Positions 43,921 through 52,272 of a stretch of 64,000 bases of DNA are shown here, in pieces. The position numbers and the translations under genes are program-made. Every line of letters begins with the position of its first letter. The stretch's first letter is position 1. The notes below the pieces were generated by a model. The model had not been told where the DNA came from and made no database searches. It worked only from the letters and a program-made list of their open reading frames with translations. The stretch lies in contig JAITFZ010000029.1 of NCBI GenBank assembly GCA_031280965.1, forward strand, positions 1 to 64,000, written 5' to 3'. Source of the DNA: Oscillospiraceae bacterium (GTDB lineage Bacteria; Bacillota; Clostridia; Oscillospirales; Ruminococcaceae).

Positions 43921-44910
43921 ATGGACTACGTATATATCGGCGATGTGAAAATTGAGAAAACAGCCGTTTTAGCTCCGATGGCGGGCGTTTGTGACCATGC
44001 TCAGCGCGTTTTATCGAGGGAATTCGGCGCGGCGCTTGTTTATGGTGAAATGGCGAGTTCGGCGGGACTTGTTTACGGCGGAAGAGGGTCTGCACCCAAC
44101 TCTAAAACTGCGGAACTATTGGTTTCTACAGATATTGAAAAGCCTTTTGCCGCGCAGATTTTCGGGAATAATCCCGAATTTATGGCAAGAGCGGCAGAAA
44201 TCGTGCAGGAATTCAAACCCTGTATTATCGATATAAACTCCGGTTGTCCGATGCCGAAAATCACGGGCGGCGGCGCGGGGGCGGCTTTATTAAAGACGCC
44301 GAAGTTACTTGGCGAAATAGTGAATTCTGTTGTAAAAGCTGTTGAAAAAACTGCCGTCGGTTCGCCGGTTCCTGTGACTGTGAAGATTCGTTCAGGCTGG
44401 GACGAAAGCAGCAAAAACGCAGTCGAGGTCGCAAAAATCTGTGAAGCCGGCGGCGCAAGTGCCGTTACTGTTCACGCAAGGACAAGGGAGCAGATGTACA
44501 GCGGGTCCGCCGACTGGAGCATAATCGCGGATGTAAAAAAAGCAGTGAAAATCCCCGTAATCGGAAACGGTGACGTTACGAGTGCAGAGAAGTGCAGATT
44601 AATGTACGGGCAGACCGGTTGTGACTTAGTTATGATTGGCAGAGCGGCTTGGGGTGCGCCGTGGATTTTTAGTTTGCGCGACGAGGAAATTACACTCCAA
44701 AAACGCCTTGCTGTTATGACGCGCCATGTCGAACTCCTGATTGGGGATAAAGGTGAAGCCGTTGCCATGAAGCAGGCGCGCGCTCACATTGCTAAGTATT
44801 TGCGCGGTGTGCGCGGTGCGGCGGTTTACAGGAATATGTGCGCAAACCTTACTTCAAAGGAAGATTTTCTGCAATTGATTGAAAAAATTAGTTTGGAATA
44901 TAAACTATGA
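43921..44910 (+). CDS. dus: tRNA-dihydrouridine synthase
   Basis: FMN-dependent reductase of tRNA uridines (329 residues, DusB-like). Motifs are VLAPMAGVCDHAQRVLSREF, FAAQIFGNNPEFMARAA, the catalytic cysteine in DINSGCPMPKITGGGAGAAL and VTVHARTREQMYSG. VIGNGDVTSAEK and MIGRAAWGAPWIF follow. The 3' end overlaps the lipoprotein gene by four bases. Confidence 0.96.
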   Translation: MDYVYIGDVKIEKTAVLAPMAGVCDHAQRVLSREFGAALVYGEMASSAGLVYGGRGSAPNSKTAELLVSTDIEKPFAAQIFGNNPEFMARAAEIVQEFKPCIIDINSGCPMPKITGGGAGAALLKTPKLLGEIVNSVVKAVEKTAVGSPVPVTVKIRSGWDESSKNAVEVAKICEAGGASAVTVHARTREQMYSGSADWSIIADVKKAVKIPVIGNGDVTSAEKCRLMYGQTGCDLVMIGRAAWGAPWIFSLRDEEITLQKRLAVMTRHVELLIGDKGEAVAMKQARAHIAKYLRGVRGAAVYRNMCANLTSKEDFLQLIEKISLEYKL

Positions 44911-45809
44911 AAAAATTGTTAGTTTTAATGTTTTCGGTATATTTGTTGTTTTTAATGAGCGGCTGTGACAAAGACGGCGGCGAAATAGTTCAGGAACCCG
45001 ACATAACAGAAGAACCGCCCGAACCCACGCCCTTTCCTTTATTCATAGGTGATGTGGAAATTACGCAAAGTCCGCCGCGGGTTGTCAGCCTTTCGCCGTC
45101 GCTGTCGGAAATTGTATACGAACTCGGCTATGGCAGCAGAATAATAGGCAGGGGGAGTTACTGTGATTTTCCGCCTGTTATTACGGAAGCTCCCGATACG
45201 GGAAGCGCCGCAAATCCGGATGTTGATAAAATCATTTCGCTTTCACCGTATTTAGTGCTTACTACTGCGCCTTTATCAGGCATGGACATGTTCCGCATGG
45301 AACAATCGGGCATAAAGACTTTAGTTATTCCGGCGAGTGAAAATATAAGCAGTCTGAGGGAAGTTTATCGTGTTCTCGGGTTAGTGTTTGAGGGGCTTTT
45401 CACGGGGATTGAAGCAGGGGATGAAGCTTTCGCCCTCATTTCAAAGGTTTGCGATAACACAGGTGTTTTGAATATAGGAAAGTTTGTTTATATTACCGGC
45501 GATATGAAAGCCGCGACAGGCGACACGCTTGAAAGCTCGATTTTCTCCTGCTTCGGCGAAAACATAGCGGCAGACGGCGGAAATTATGATTTTGATTTAT
45601 CGCTGTTATCTGAAAATCAGCCCGATATAATCCTGCTTAATGATAAATATACAGCAGACGACCTGCTTGCTTCGGAGAATTTTAGTGAGCTTGACGCGGT
45701 TATCGGGGGAAAAATAATTTTTATTGATAATTCAGCTTTTGAGCGACCGTCAATAAGACTTGCGTTGTTAGTTGAAAAAATGATTGCGGATTACCGCGAT
45801 TTACAATAA
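44907..45809 (+). CDS. BtuF-like metal/cofactor-binding lipoprotein
   Basis: 300 residues. A lipoprotein signal ends LFLMSGC (acylated Cys20), followed by an acidic-proline linker. The body is a periplasmic-binding fold of the helical-backbone type (BtuF/FhuD/TroA-like): RVVSLSPSLSEIVYELGYG, NPDVDKIISLSPYLVLTT and the long central helix SLREVYRVLGLVFEG. It would be anchored outside the membrane and could bind a corrinoid or iron chelate. No permease or ATPase is adjacent. Translationally coupled to dus. Confidence 0.82.
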   Translation: MKKLLVLMFSVYLLFLMSGCDKDGGEIVQEPDITEEPPEPTPFPLFIGDVEITQSPPRVVSLSPSLSEIVYELGYGSRIIGRGSYCDFPPVITEAPDTGSAANPDVDKIISLSPYLVLTTAPLSGMDMFRMEQSGIKTLVIPASENISSLREVYRVLGLVFEGLFTGIEAGDEAFALISKVCDNTGVLNIGKFVYITGDMKAATGDTLESSIFSCFGENIAADGGNYDFDLSLLSENQPDIILLNDKYTADDLLASENFSELDAVIGGKIIFIDNSAFERPSIRLALLVEKMIADYRDLQ

Positions 45810-45827
45810 ACGAAAGGTATATAAAAT

Positions 45828-46703
45828 ATGCTGACTTATTTAAATGATATTTTAGACAACCTAATCAGCATAATTAAGACAATGGGGATTGTAGATTTTC
45901 TCGAAATTCTTCTATTGTCATACCTTGTTTACAAGTTGCTTAGGTTAGTTCGCGAAACGCGCTCCGAACAGCTTCTGCGCGGAATAGTAGTTGTAGTTTT
46001 AATTCTTTTCATAACCCAGCAGTTTGACCTGCGCGCGCTCGGATTTTTGAGCGAAACGTTCTTCAGTATTGGCTTGATGGCTATTATAGTGATGTTTCAG
46101 CCGGAACTGCGCCGGGTGCTTGAAAAGATGGGGCGTACTAAAGTTGTGCAAACCCTCGCTTTCAACCTTGTGGATGCGCGAACAGACATGGATTCGGCAA
46201 TTGAGAAGATTGCGGCATCGTGCGAAAAATTATCGAGAACAGCGACAGGCGCGATTATCGTCATGGAGCGTCAAACTAAGCTCGGAGAGCAGGCGGATAC
46301 CGGTATAATACTCAACGCCGCGCCTTCCGTTGAACTCTTCGCAAGTATCTTTTTCCTGAACTCGCCGCTTCATGACGGCGCGGTTATTGTAAGGGACGGC
46401 GTGATTCTTGCTGCCGGCTGTTTCCTCCCGAAGCCGCAGAACGAGGAATTCATTTCAAAAGACCTCGGAACCCGCCACAGAGCCGCTATAGGCATGAGTG
46501 AAATAAGTGATGCAATTGTGATTGTTGTTTCGGAGCAAACAGGGATTATCTCTGTCGCCGAGAACGGCACACTGCGAAGAAGTTTAGACCGTGCGGCACT
46601 TACAAAGATTTTAAGCAATACGATTCTAAAAGATTCGGATAACGGGGCGCCAAAGCAAAAACGCGCAAAGAAGCGCGGCGGCAAAACAAAAGAAATGGCT
46701 TAA
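45828..46703 (+). CDS. cdaA: Diadenylate cyclase CdaA
   Basis: Membrane-bound c-di-AMP synthase (291 residues). Three N-terminal membrane segments (IVDFLEILLLSYLVYKLL and others within residues 1-85) precede the DisA_N domain. The active-site motifs are LHDGAVIV and GTRHRAAIGMSE. The C-terminus is lysine/arginine-rich. CdaR is encoded 22 bases downstream, the usual pairing. c-di-AMP controls potassium and osmotic balance; glmM is not adjacent here. Confidence 0.95.
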   Translation: MLTYLNDILDNLISIIKTMGIVDFLEILLLSYLVYKLLRLVRETRSEQLLRGIVVVVLILFITQQFDLRALGFLSETFFSIGLMAIIVMFQPELRRVLEKMGRTKVVQTLAFNLVDARTDMDSAIEKIAASCEKLSRTATGAIIVMERQTKLGEQADTGIILNAAPSVELFASIFFLNSPLHDGAVIVRDGVILAAGCFLPKPQNEEFISKDLGTRHRAAIGMSEISDAIVIVVSEQTGIISVAENGTLRRSLDRAALTKILSNTILKDSDNGAPKQKRAKKRGGKTKEMA

Positions 46704-46725
46704 CGGAAAGGCGTAGACGCACTTT

Positions 46726-48030
46726 ATGAAAAAGGTTCTAAAAAATTTCGCACTTAAACTTAAATCCAACATAAAGACAATCATAACCGCGGTAATTACA
46801 TCTGCGGTGATTTGGTTTGCCATTTCGCTTCAGATTTTCCCCGATGTAACCATCACGATTTCAGATATTCCGGTGAGAATTGCACCGACGTCTTCTATGA
46901 TTGAACATAACCTTCAGCTTACCGAGGATTACGAACTGACTGCCAACGTACAGGTCAGGGGAAAGCGCTATGACATCGGCATACTGAACAGCAGTGATTT
47001 TCAGGCGGTGCTTAACCTCACGAATGTTGAGGATGAAGGCGAGCATGTAGCCAATATAATTATAACATCAGATTCGCCGATTAATTTTGAAATATTGCCT
47101 TCAAACCAAAACGCTAAAATCAAAATCGAGCGCATTGAATCGAAAACCCTTGAAATTACCCCGCGTGTTGATTCAATCACCGTAGCGGACGGAATGACTA
47201 TTGATACCTCCGGCTTGTCGGTGAACCCGCCAACCGTCACCATAAGCGGTGAAAAGAGCGTTATAGATTTAATCGAAAGGGCGGAAGTTCACGCTGTTCA
47301 CAGTGAGGAAATGCATACGTCGCTTTCGCTTGAAGGCGAGCTGGTGCTTTTCAATAATGAAAACATCAGGGTATCTAATCCGGATGTTGATTACGACAGC
47401 GAGATTTTTTCCGTGACTGTTCCGATTCATATGGTGCGGACGTTACCGCTTGATTTTATTATAACCGGCGCTCCGAGCAACTTTAACTTACAGGGTTTAC
47501 GCTCAATGATGGATATTCCGCCTTATGAAATTACGCTGTCTTCTCCCGATATGTCCATAAGTCATTTAAGCCACTTTGACGTGGGGGAAATGTCGCTTAA
47601 TGAAATTGATATGCAGATGCTTCTCTTTGGAATACGCGATACATTTGCGCCGAAACTGCCCGAAGGGTATAAAAACATTTCGGGCTATGCTTCCTTTTCG
47701 TTGCAGTTCAGGGACGTAGAGGATTACACGCAATATAATTTCGCCATTCCGTGGGAGAATATCAATATTCTTAATAAGCCGGTTGATTTTGATGTTGAAA
47801 TCCTGACCCGGGAGCTGACTGTTACTGTGCTGGGACCGGCTTCTTTTATTCACGCAATGGCTGTAAGCGATATAATAGTAACACTTAATCTTCTCGGGAT
47901 TCCCGAAATAACAGAGGACAGCAGATTTATCACAAGAAGCGTACAGTGCAGAATCAGAGGCACGAGAGTACCGGCGTGGGTGGTGGGAGACCCGCAGGTG
48001 GACGTAAACTTTACGCGCATTACCGAGTAA
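46726..48030 (+). CDS. cdaR: CdaA regulatory protein CdaR (YbbR-domain)
   Basis: 434 residues. An N-terminal membrane anchor (IKTIITAVITSAVIWFAISL) is followed by about four YbbR domains, each marked by a P-V-x-I or V-x-V-x-G pattern (ISDIPVRI, TANVQVRGKRYDI, NPPTVTISGEKSVI, LTVTVLGPASFI). It lies outside the membrane and regulates CdaA. The operon position after cdaA supports the assignment. The start ATG has a weak SD (GGAAAGG about 20 bases upstream). Confidence 0.92.
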   Translation: MKKVLKNFALKLKSNIKTIITAVITSAVIWFAISLQIFPDVTITISDIPVRIAPTSSMIEHNLQLTEDYELTANVQVRGKRYDIGILNSSDFQAVLNLTNVEDEGEHVANIIITSDSPINFEILPSNQNAKIKIERIESKTLEITPRVDSITVADGMTIDTSGLSVNPPTVTISGEKSVIDLIERAEVHAVHSEEMHTSLSLEGELVLFNNENIRVSNPDVDYDSEIFSVTVPIHMVRTLPLDFIITGAPSNFNLQGLRSMMDIPPYEITLSSPDMSISHLSHFDVGEMSLNEIDMQMLLFGIRDTFAPKLPEGYKNISGYASFSLQFRDVEDYTQYNFAIPWENINILNKPVDFDVEILTRELTVTVLGPASFIHAMAVSDIIVTLNLLGIPEITEDSRFITRSVQCRIRGTRVPAWVVGDPQVDVNFTRITE

Positions 48031-48057
48031 CAACTAAAGCAGGAGGAAGAACTCGCT

Positions 48058-48894
48058 ATGGAAAAAATCAAGGTAACAATTTGCGGCAGGGAATTTAATC
48101 TCGTAACGGACGATGCCCCCGAAGACATAAGAATAATTGCTGAGAAGTTAGAAGAAAAGATTGTCGAGTTCAGCAAGACAAAAATACGCTCCGATGAGGA
48201 AATGCTGACGCTCATTGCGCTCAACGTCCTGAACGAAGCGGAAAAAGATATGTTCGCAGTTAAGAATGTTATAGGTGAAATGCATAAAAGAATCTCCGCG
48301 CTTGAAGAAGAAAATTCGGATTTGAAGTCAGCGGAGCAATTAACTATAAGCGAAAACCTGAAAAGCGCAACGCGTGAGCTTGAGCAAATCGCGCAGGTCA
48401 GAGACGAGGAAAACGAACAACTCCGAAAAAGAATAGTTGAATACGAGCGTAATGCAGAGCATCTTGCCAAAGAACGCGAGATTGAAATAATGCGGCTCAA
48501 AGACGGCTTCGAGAGCGCACAAAGCGAAATGGCGAACATAGCAGGTCAAACGGATGAAATTAACGAACAGCTTCGCGGAAAAATCTTAGATTACGAGCAG
48601 CAAATCGAAGCGCTCATGAAAGACCGTGAGGTTGAAATTAAAAGGCTTCATGACGGTTTTGACAGCGCATCGAAGGAAATGGCACATATAGCGGGCGTCA
48701 GGGAAAATGAAAATAACACACTCAGAAACACCCTTAGTACCTATGAAGCTACTTTCGATAATTATGTTAAACTGAAAGAAGAAGAAATCGTAAAGCTACG
48801 CGGTATGTTAGAAAACGTTCAGCTTGAATATGCTACCTTGAAATCAAAGCTTTCCGACGGAAACAGCGGCGGTCAGCTTACGTTTTACTCCTGA
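48058..48894 (+). CDS. zapA: Elongated ZapA-family cell-division protein with coiled-coil repeats
   Basis: 278 residues. Residues 1-85 are a ZapA domain (VTICGREFNLVTDDAPEDIR, then LIALNVLNEAEKDMF), which bundles FtsZ filaments. The rest is coiled coil built from three repeats of about 50 residues with the patterns REIEIMRLKDGFESA and SEMANIAGQTDEINEQLR. Ordinary ZapA has about 85-130 residues. AGGAGGAAG precedes the ATG. The neighbouring U32 peptidase gene is a common partner in Firmicutes. The tail ends GGQLTFYS. Confidence 0.85.
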   Translation: MEKIKVTICGREFNLVTDDAPEDIRIIAEKLEEKIVEFSKTKIRSDEEMLTLIALNVLNEAEKDMFAVKNVIGEMHKRISALEEENSDLKSAEQLTISENLKSATRELEQIAQVRDEENEQLRKRIVEYERNAEHLAKEREIEIMRLKDGFESAQSEMANIAGQTDEINEQLRGKILDYEQQIEALMKDREVEIKRLHDGFDSASKEMAHIAGVRENENNTLRNTLSTYEATFDNYVKLKEEEIVKLRGMLENVQLEYATLKSKLSDGNSGGQLTFYS

Positions 48895-48896
48895 TT

Positions 48897-49880
48897 ATGG
48901 TCGAAATACTTGCGCCGGCGGGAAGTTACGAAGCCTTGAAAACTGCCATAAACACAGGCGCGGACGCGGTTTATTTGGGGTTGTGCAATTTTTCCGCGAG
49001 AAGGAATGCGAAAAACTTCACCGAACAGGAATTATACGAGGCGGCAAAGTTATGCCGCCTTTCGGGTGTAAAGCTGTATTTAACGCTCAATACTCTTGTT
49101 TTTGATGATGAACTGCCCGAACTGTGCAAAACAGTGAAAATAGTCGAAGAAGCGGGCGTAGACGCTGTAATCGTGCAGGACTTAGGGGTTTTGAGCGTAG
49201 TAAAGGAAGCGGGCATTAAAGTTCACGCTTCCACGCAGATGACGATTAACTCGGTTTCGGGGGCGGAAGCGGCGCGTGAACTCGGCTTCTCGCGGGTTGT
49301 GCTGGCGAGGGAGCTTTCTTTCCCGGAAATAGCGGAGATTGCAAGTAAAGTTGAAATAGAAACCGAGGTTTTCATTCACGGGGCGCTTTGCGTTTCGGTA
49401 AGCGGGCAATGTCACATGAGTGCGTTTTTCGGCAGTGAAGCCATCAGAAGCGCCAACCGCGGTTTATGCGCGCAGCCGTGCCGTTTAAACTTCAAAACCC
49501 TAAAAAGCGAATACACGCTTTCACTTAAAGATTTATCAATTATTAAATGTATAAATGAACTTGAAAAAGCCGGAGTAACTTCAATCAAAATTGAGGGTCG
49601 CATGAAGCGCCCGGAATATGTTGCGGCGGCGGTTGAGGCGTGTATTAAATCGCGAAAAGACGCTCCGTACGACGAAAAGACATTAAAAGCAATTTTTTCA
49701 CGCGGCGGTTTTACAGATGGATATTTTACGGGGAAAATGTGTTCGATGAGAGGGTTCCGAAGCAGGGAAGATGTTTTGCTGACTCAAAACACACTTAAAA
49801 ACTCAAAAGCTTCAAGTCAAAAACCGGAAAAGTGCAGGAAAAATAATAAATCCAATAATAAAAAGAGGCAGGATATATGA
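48897..49880 (+). CDS. U32-family peptidase, short form
   Basis: 327 residues with the N-terminal barrel VEILAPAGSYEALKTAINTG and the U32 signature EVFIHGALCVSVSGQCHMS, plus RGLCAQPCR. Clostridial relatives are often about 700 residues with extra C-terminal domains. This one stops after the barrel with a lysine/asparagine-rich tail (KNNKSNNKKRQD). It begins three bases after the zapA stop without its own SD, so translation is probably coupled. Related proteins act in RNA hydroxylation or collagen-like proteolysis; the role here is unknown. Confidence 0.87.
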   Translation: MVEILAPAGSYEALKTAINTGADAVYLGLCNFSARRNAKNFTEQELYEAAKLCRLSGVKLYLTLNTLVFDDELPELCKTVKIVEEAGVDAVIVQDLGVLSVVKEAGIKVHASTQMTINSVSGAEAARELGFSRVVLARELSFPEIAEIASKVEIETEVFIHGALCVSVSGQCHMSAFFGSEAIRSANRGLCAQPCRLNFKTLKSEYTLSLKDLSIIKCINELEKAGVTSIKIEGRMKRPEYVAAAVEACIKSRKDAPYDEKTLKAIFSRGGFTDGYFTGKMCSMRGFRSREDVLLTQNTLKNSKASSQKPEKCRKNNKSNNKKRQDI

Positions 49881-50296
49881 GAATTTTAGCAGTTGATTAC
49901 GGCGATGCGCGTACGGGGCTTGCGACTTGTGACATGACGGAAACTTTAGCTTCGCCGTATTCTGTTATTCGCGAGCGAAATACCAATGTGCTTATACAAA
50001 AAATCGCAAAAATTGTTTCCGAGGAAAAAATCGAGGAAATCGTAGTCGGGAACCCGATTAACACGAACAATACGCGAGGAATCCGAAGTGAAATGTGCGA
50101 GATTTTTGCGGAAATGTTAGATAAAGCAGTCGACGTTCCTGTTTCGATGTGGGATGAACGTTATTCGACTGAAATTGCACACACCCTTCTTAAATCAACA
50201 GACAAAAAAGGTAAAAAGCGTAAAGACGTGATTGACGCGGCGGCGGCGGCGGTGATTTTAGAAAACTACTTAGCTTACAGGAGGAATAAAAGATGA
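49877..50296 (+). CDS. ruvX: Holliday junction resolvase-like RuvX (YqgF)
   Basis: 139 residues of the RNase H-fold YqgF family. Motifs are ILAVDYGDARTGLATCD with the catalytic Asp, EIVVGNPINTNNTRG and WDERYSTEIAHTLL. The C-terminal Asp lies in RKDVIDAAAAAVILE. It probably acts in pre-16S rRNA processing. It overlaps the U32 gene by four bases and the GNAT gene by four bases. Confidence 0.94.
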   Translation: MRILAVDYGDARTGLATCDMTETLASPYSVIRERNTNVLIQKIAKIVSEEKIEEIVVGNPINTNNTRGIRSEMCEIFAEMLDKAVDVPVSMWDERYSTEIAHTLLKSTDKKGKKRKDVIDAAAAAVILENYLAYRRNKR

Positions 50297-50838
50297 AATA
50301 CTTCAAGAAAATTCCCGGCGAACGGGTTTATCTCTCGCCATATAACCTTGAGGATGTGAGAATCCTCACCAAATGGCTTAATGACAGTGCGGTTACGGAC
50401 GGACTGGGCGATACTTTTATGCAGTTCAACCTCTTAAATGAGACGCAGTGGGTAGAGGATATGTTAAAAAAAACCGAGCCGGCTTTCGCAATAGTTTTAA
50501 ATGAAACAGACGAGTTAATAGGCAGTATCGCCTTAATGGATGTAAAACTCGCATGCGGCTCCGCGACAGTCGGGCTTTTCATCGGTGAAGCCGAAAACCG
50601 CAGCAAGGGCTTAGGAACGGAAGCTATGAAACTCATTATCGGCTATGCTTTCAACGTTTTAAATCTTTACAATGTAAATCTCGCTGTCTATGATTTCAAC
50701 GAGGGAGCTTATAAGTCCTACCTGAAAGTCGGCTTCAGGGAAATAGGGCGGCGCAGAAAAGCGTATTACTTAAATAATAAACGTCACGATATTATTTATA
50801 TGGATATAACAAGGGAAGATTGGTATGGAAGGGCGTAA
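50293..50838 (+). CDS. GNAT-family acetyltransferase (RimJ/RimL-like)
   Basis: 181 residues. The N-terminal GERVYLSPYNLEDVRILTKW and the acetyl-CoA segment IGEAENRSKGLGTEAMKLII fit the RimJ/RimL/SpeG group. YNVNLAVYDFNEGAYKSYLK and VGFREIGRRRKAYYLN follow. AGGAGG precedes the start. Substrate unknown. A terminator follows at 50894. Confidence 0.88.
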   Translation: MKYFKKIPGERVYLSPYNLEDVRILTKWLNDSAVTDGLGDTFMQFNLLNETQWVEDMLKKTEPAFAIVLNETDELIGSIALMDVKLACGSATVGLFIGEAENRSKGLGTEAMKLIIGYAFNVLNLYNVNLAVYDFNEGAYKSYLKVGFREIGRRRKAYYLNNKRHDIIYMDITREDWYGRA

Positions 50839-50893
50839 AAATGTTTATGTTGTTGAATAGTAAAACGGCGTGAACCCAACACCGCCACACATG

Positions 50894-50931
50894 AAACCGC
50901 CCCGTGCCTATAAAAGCATAAGGCGGTTTTG
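50894..50931. terminator. Bidirectional terminator between the GNAT and VOC genes
   Basis: AAACCGCC (50894-50901) pairs with GGCGGTTT (50922-50929), A-rich on the left and T-rich on the right, between convergent genes. Confidence 0.75.
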
Positions 50932-50952
50932 AAATGGATAGTCTTTATATTC

Positions 50953-51339
50953 TTATTCGGTAATTTCAATCCTGTTTCCGTCAGGGTCAGCGACACAACT
51001 TTCAAAATAACCATCGCCCGTTGCTCGTGGTGGGCTTAATAGTTTATAACCATCATTAACTATTCGTTCAGTAAGTGTAAGCACCGCTTCCTTGCTTCCT
51101 ACTGAAAATGCAATATGACTTATGCCGTTTACCTTATCAAGCACCTCACGCTCGGTAAGTTCGATATGGGACATTATTTCAATTCTCGCCCCCGATGAGA
51201 ACGTCAGAAAGTAACTTGAAAACCCTTTTTTATTTTCGTATTTACTGTTACTTTCAGCGTTAAAGTATTTTTGGAAAAATGCCCTTGAACGCTCTAAATT
51301 CGTTGTATAAATTGCGATATGTTCTATTGATACTTTCAT
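50953..51339 (-). CDS. Glyoxalase/VOC-family protein
   Basis: 128 residues with two beta-alpha-beta-beta-beta modules. It has IEHIAIYTTNLERSRAFFQK, YFLTFSSGARIEIMSH (first metal-ligand region), ISHIAFSVGSKEAV and the C-terminal DPDGNRIEITE carrying the last Glu ligand. The chemistry (lyase, dioxygenase or resistance) cannot be assigned. AAGGAG precedes the ATG. An unusual inverted repeat lies upstream. Confidence 0.88.
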   Translation of the reverse strand: MKVSIEHIAIYTTNLERSRAFFQKYFNAESNSKYENKKGFSSYFLTFSSGARIEIMSHIELTEREVLDKVNGISHIAFSVGSKEAVLTLTERIVNDGYKLLSPPRATGDGYFESCVADPDGNRIEITE

Positions 51340-51376
51340 GCTATTTCTCCTTTAAGTTTTCTTTTTGGTCACGTTC

Positions 51377-51412
51377 AACTCGGGTTGAATCGCCGATAAT
51401 TCAACCCGAGTT
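51377..51412. repeat. Perfect 14-bp inverted repeat upstream of the VOC gene
   Basis: AACTCGGGTTGAAT and ATTCAACCCGAGTT flank an 8-base loop (CGCCGATA), 38 bases upstream of the VOC start on the minus strand. It could be an operator for a dimeric regulator or an mRNA hairpin in the leader. No T-run accompanies it, so a terminator is less likely. Confidence 0.7.
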
Positions 51413-51503
51413 CAACAATATTTATAACCAACCCAATCACGGTATCATGCATGAATTCGGACTTTGAAAAGCATATTGTTTTTCTGCTTGCACCTACTTG
51501 CCT

Positions 51504-51950
51504 TTACACCAAATCCTTTTTCTCCGGCATTGTCTTAATCGCCGCTGCGGTTTTCTTTGCGGGCGTTATTTTTTTCACTACAGAAGTTACGCTTTTGGCT
51601 TTTTTGGCGGCTTCCTTTTTTTCGGCGGCGGATTGAGCTAATTTATTCAGCTCAAGTGCCAATTCATAGTCGCCGTCAATTTTAATCGCGCCTGACTCAA
51701 CAGCTTCTTCCAGCGTGAACTTAGAGCCCGCAAGCCTGATAAAATCTTCACCCGAAGCAGTAAGCAAAGCACTCCTGTCAACATAATCATATGGGGCAAC
51801 TTCAAGAATACCGCCTCTGAAAGCGACATAAAAGCTACCGCCTCCCTCGCCGTCTATGTTGAATTGAAACGCGAAGTCACTGCTAAGGATTTTCTTATCA
51901 GCTTTAGAGTAAATTTTTTTTACTTCCGCGAATATCTTTTCATACGTCAT
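51504..51950 (-). CDS. SCP2 sterol-binding-domain protein
   Basis: 148 residues. Residues 1-105 form an SCP2-like lipid-binding fold: FAFQFNIDGEGGGSFYVAFR, LTASGEDFIRLAGSKFTLEE and AIKIDGDYELALEL. The last 40 residues are lysine/alanine-rich (KKEAAKKAKSVTSVVKKITP) and probably disordered. ATG 51950 follows AAAGGAAG. The minus-strand promoter TTGCAT-17-TATAAT lies about 50-85 bases upstream. It may bind a hydrophobic ligand; the role is unknown. Confidence 0.82.
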   Translation of the reverse strand: MTYEKIFAEVKKIYSKADKKILSSDFAFQFNIDGEGGGSFYVAFRGGILEVAPYDYVDRSALLTASGEDFIRLAGSKFTLEEAVESGAIKIDGDYELALELNKLAQSAAEKKEAAKKAKSVTSVVKKITPAKKTAAAIKTMPEKKDLV

Positions 51951-52082
51951 AACGATACTTCCTTTCATTTTATGCTCGTCACCCTTAGATAAAATTATTA
52001 TACCACAATCTTTTGTAATATGCAATAGATAAAACATACAAAATTTAGATAAATAATATTTTTTCAAAGTGTGTAAGATTTG

Positions 52083-52111
52083 TTGACAAAAGGCGGGTAA
52101 GCATGTATAAT
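52083..52111 (+). promoter_or_regulatory. Consensus sigma-A promoter of the mgtE transcript
   Basis: Perfect TTGACA (52083-52088), 17-base spacer, perfect TATAAT (52106-52111). The predicted start near 52118 leaves a 5' region of about 250 bases before mgtE, holding a leader ORF, an intrinsic terminator and a second hairpin. Confidence 0.9.
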
Positions 52112-52154
52112 GTAATAAGGAAAATGCTAATCTTTCAAATAAGCGCAGAAAGGA

Positions 52155-52249
52155 GACGATTTTATGCGTACTAAAAACTTTGACGACCCTTTGCCATCCC
52201 GAAGTCGCAGCTTAGGAAGTATTAAAATAAAAAGCAGTATAAAATCGTT
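52155..52249 (+). promoter_or_regulatory. Long-range stem enclosing the mgtE leader ORF
   Basis: Bases 52155-52167 (GACGATTTTATGC), which include the leader start codon, can pair with 52237-52249 (GTATAAAATCGTT) near its 3' end through 13 pairs with two G-U. Ribosomes on the leader would prevent this pairing, so it can report translation of the leader ORF. Confidence 0.5.
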
Positions 52250-52259
52250 GTCGTTATAA
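52164..52259 (+). CDS. 31-residue leader peptide upstream of mgtE
   Basis: An ORF too short for the ORF track: it starts MRTKNFDDPLPSRSRSLGS and ends IKSLSL. GGAGA lies seven bases before the ATG. The acidic-proline stretch DDPLP near the N-terminus resembles the Asp/Glu-Pro run in enterobacterial MgtL-type leader peptides, which destabilise ribosomes at low magnesium. It is followed after 14 bases by an intrinsic terminator and then mgtE, the layout of a translation-dependent attenuator. Coding status is inferred from SD, position and context. Confidence 0.6.
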   Translation: MRTKNFDDPLPSRSRSLGSIKIKSSIKSLSL

Positions 52260-52272
52260 AGTCAAAAATACG

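Noticed and set aside
51451-51636. Plus-strand ORF of 61 residues over the SCP2 gene end
   Set aside because: It is mostly antisense to the lysine/alanine-rich tail of the SCP2 gene and has no SD.
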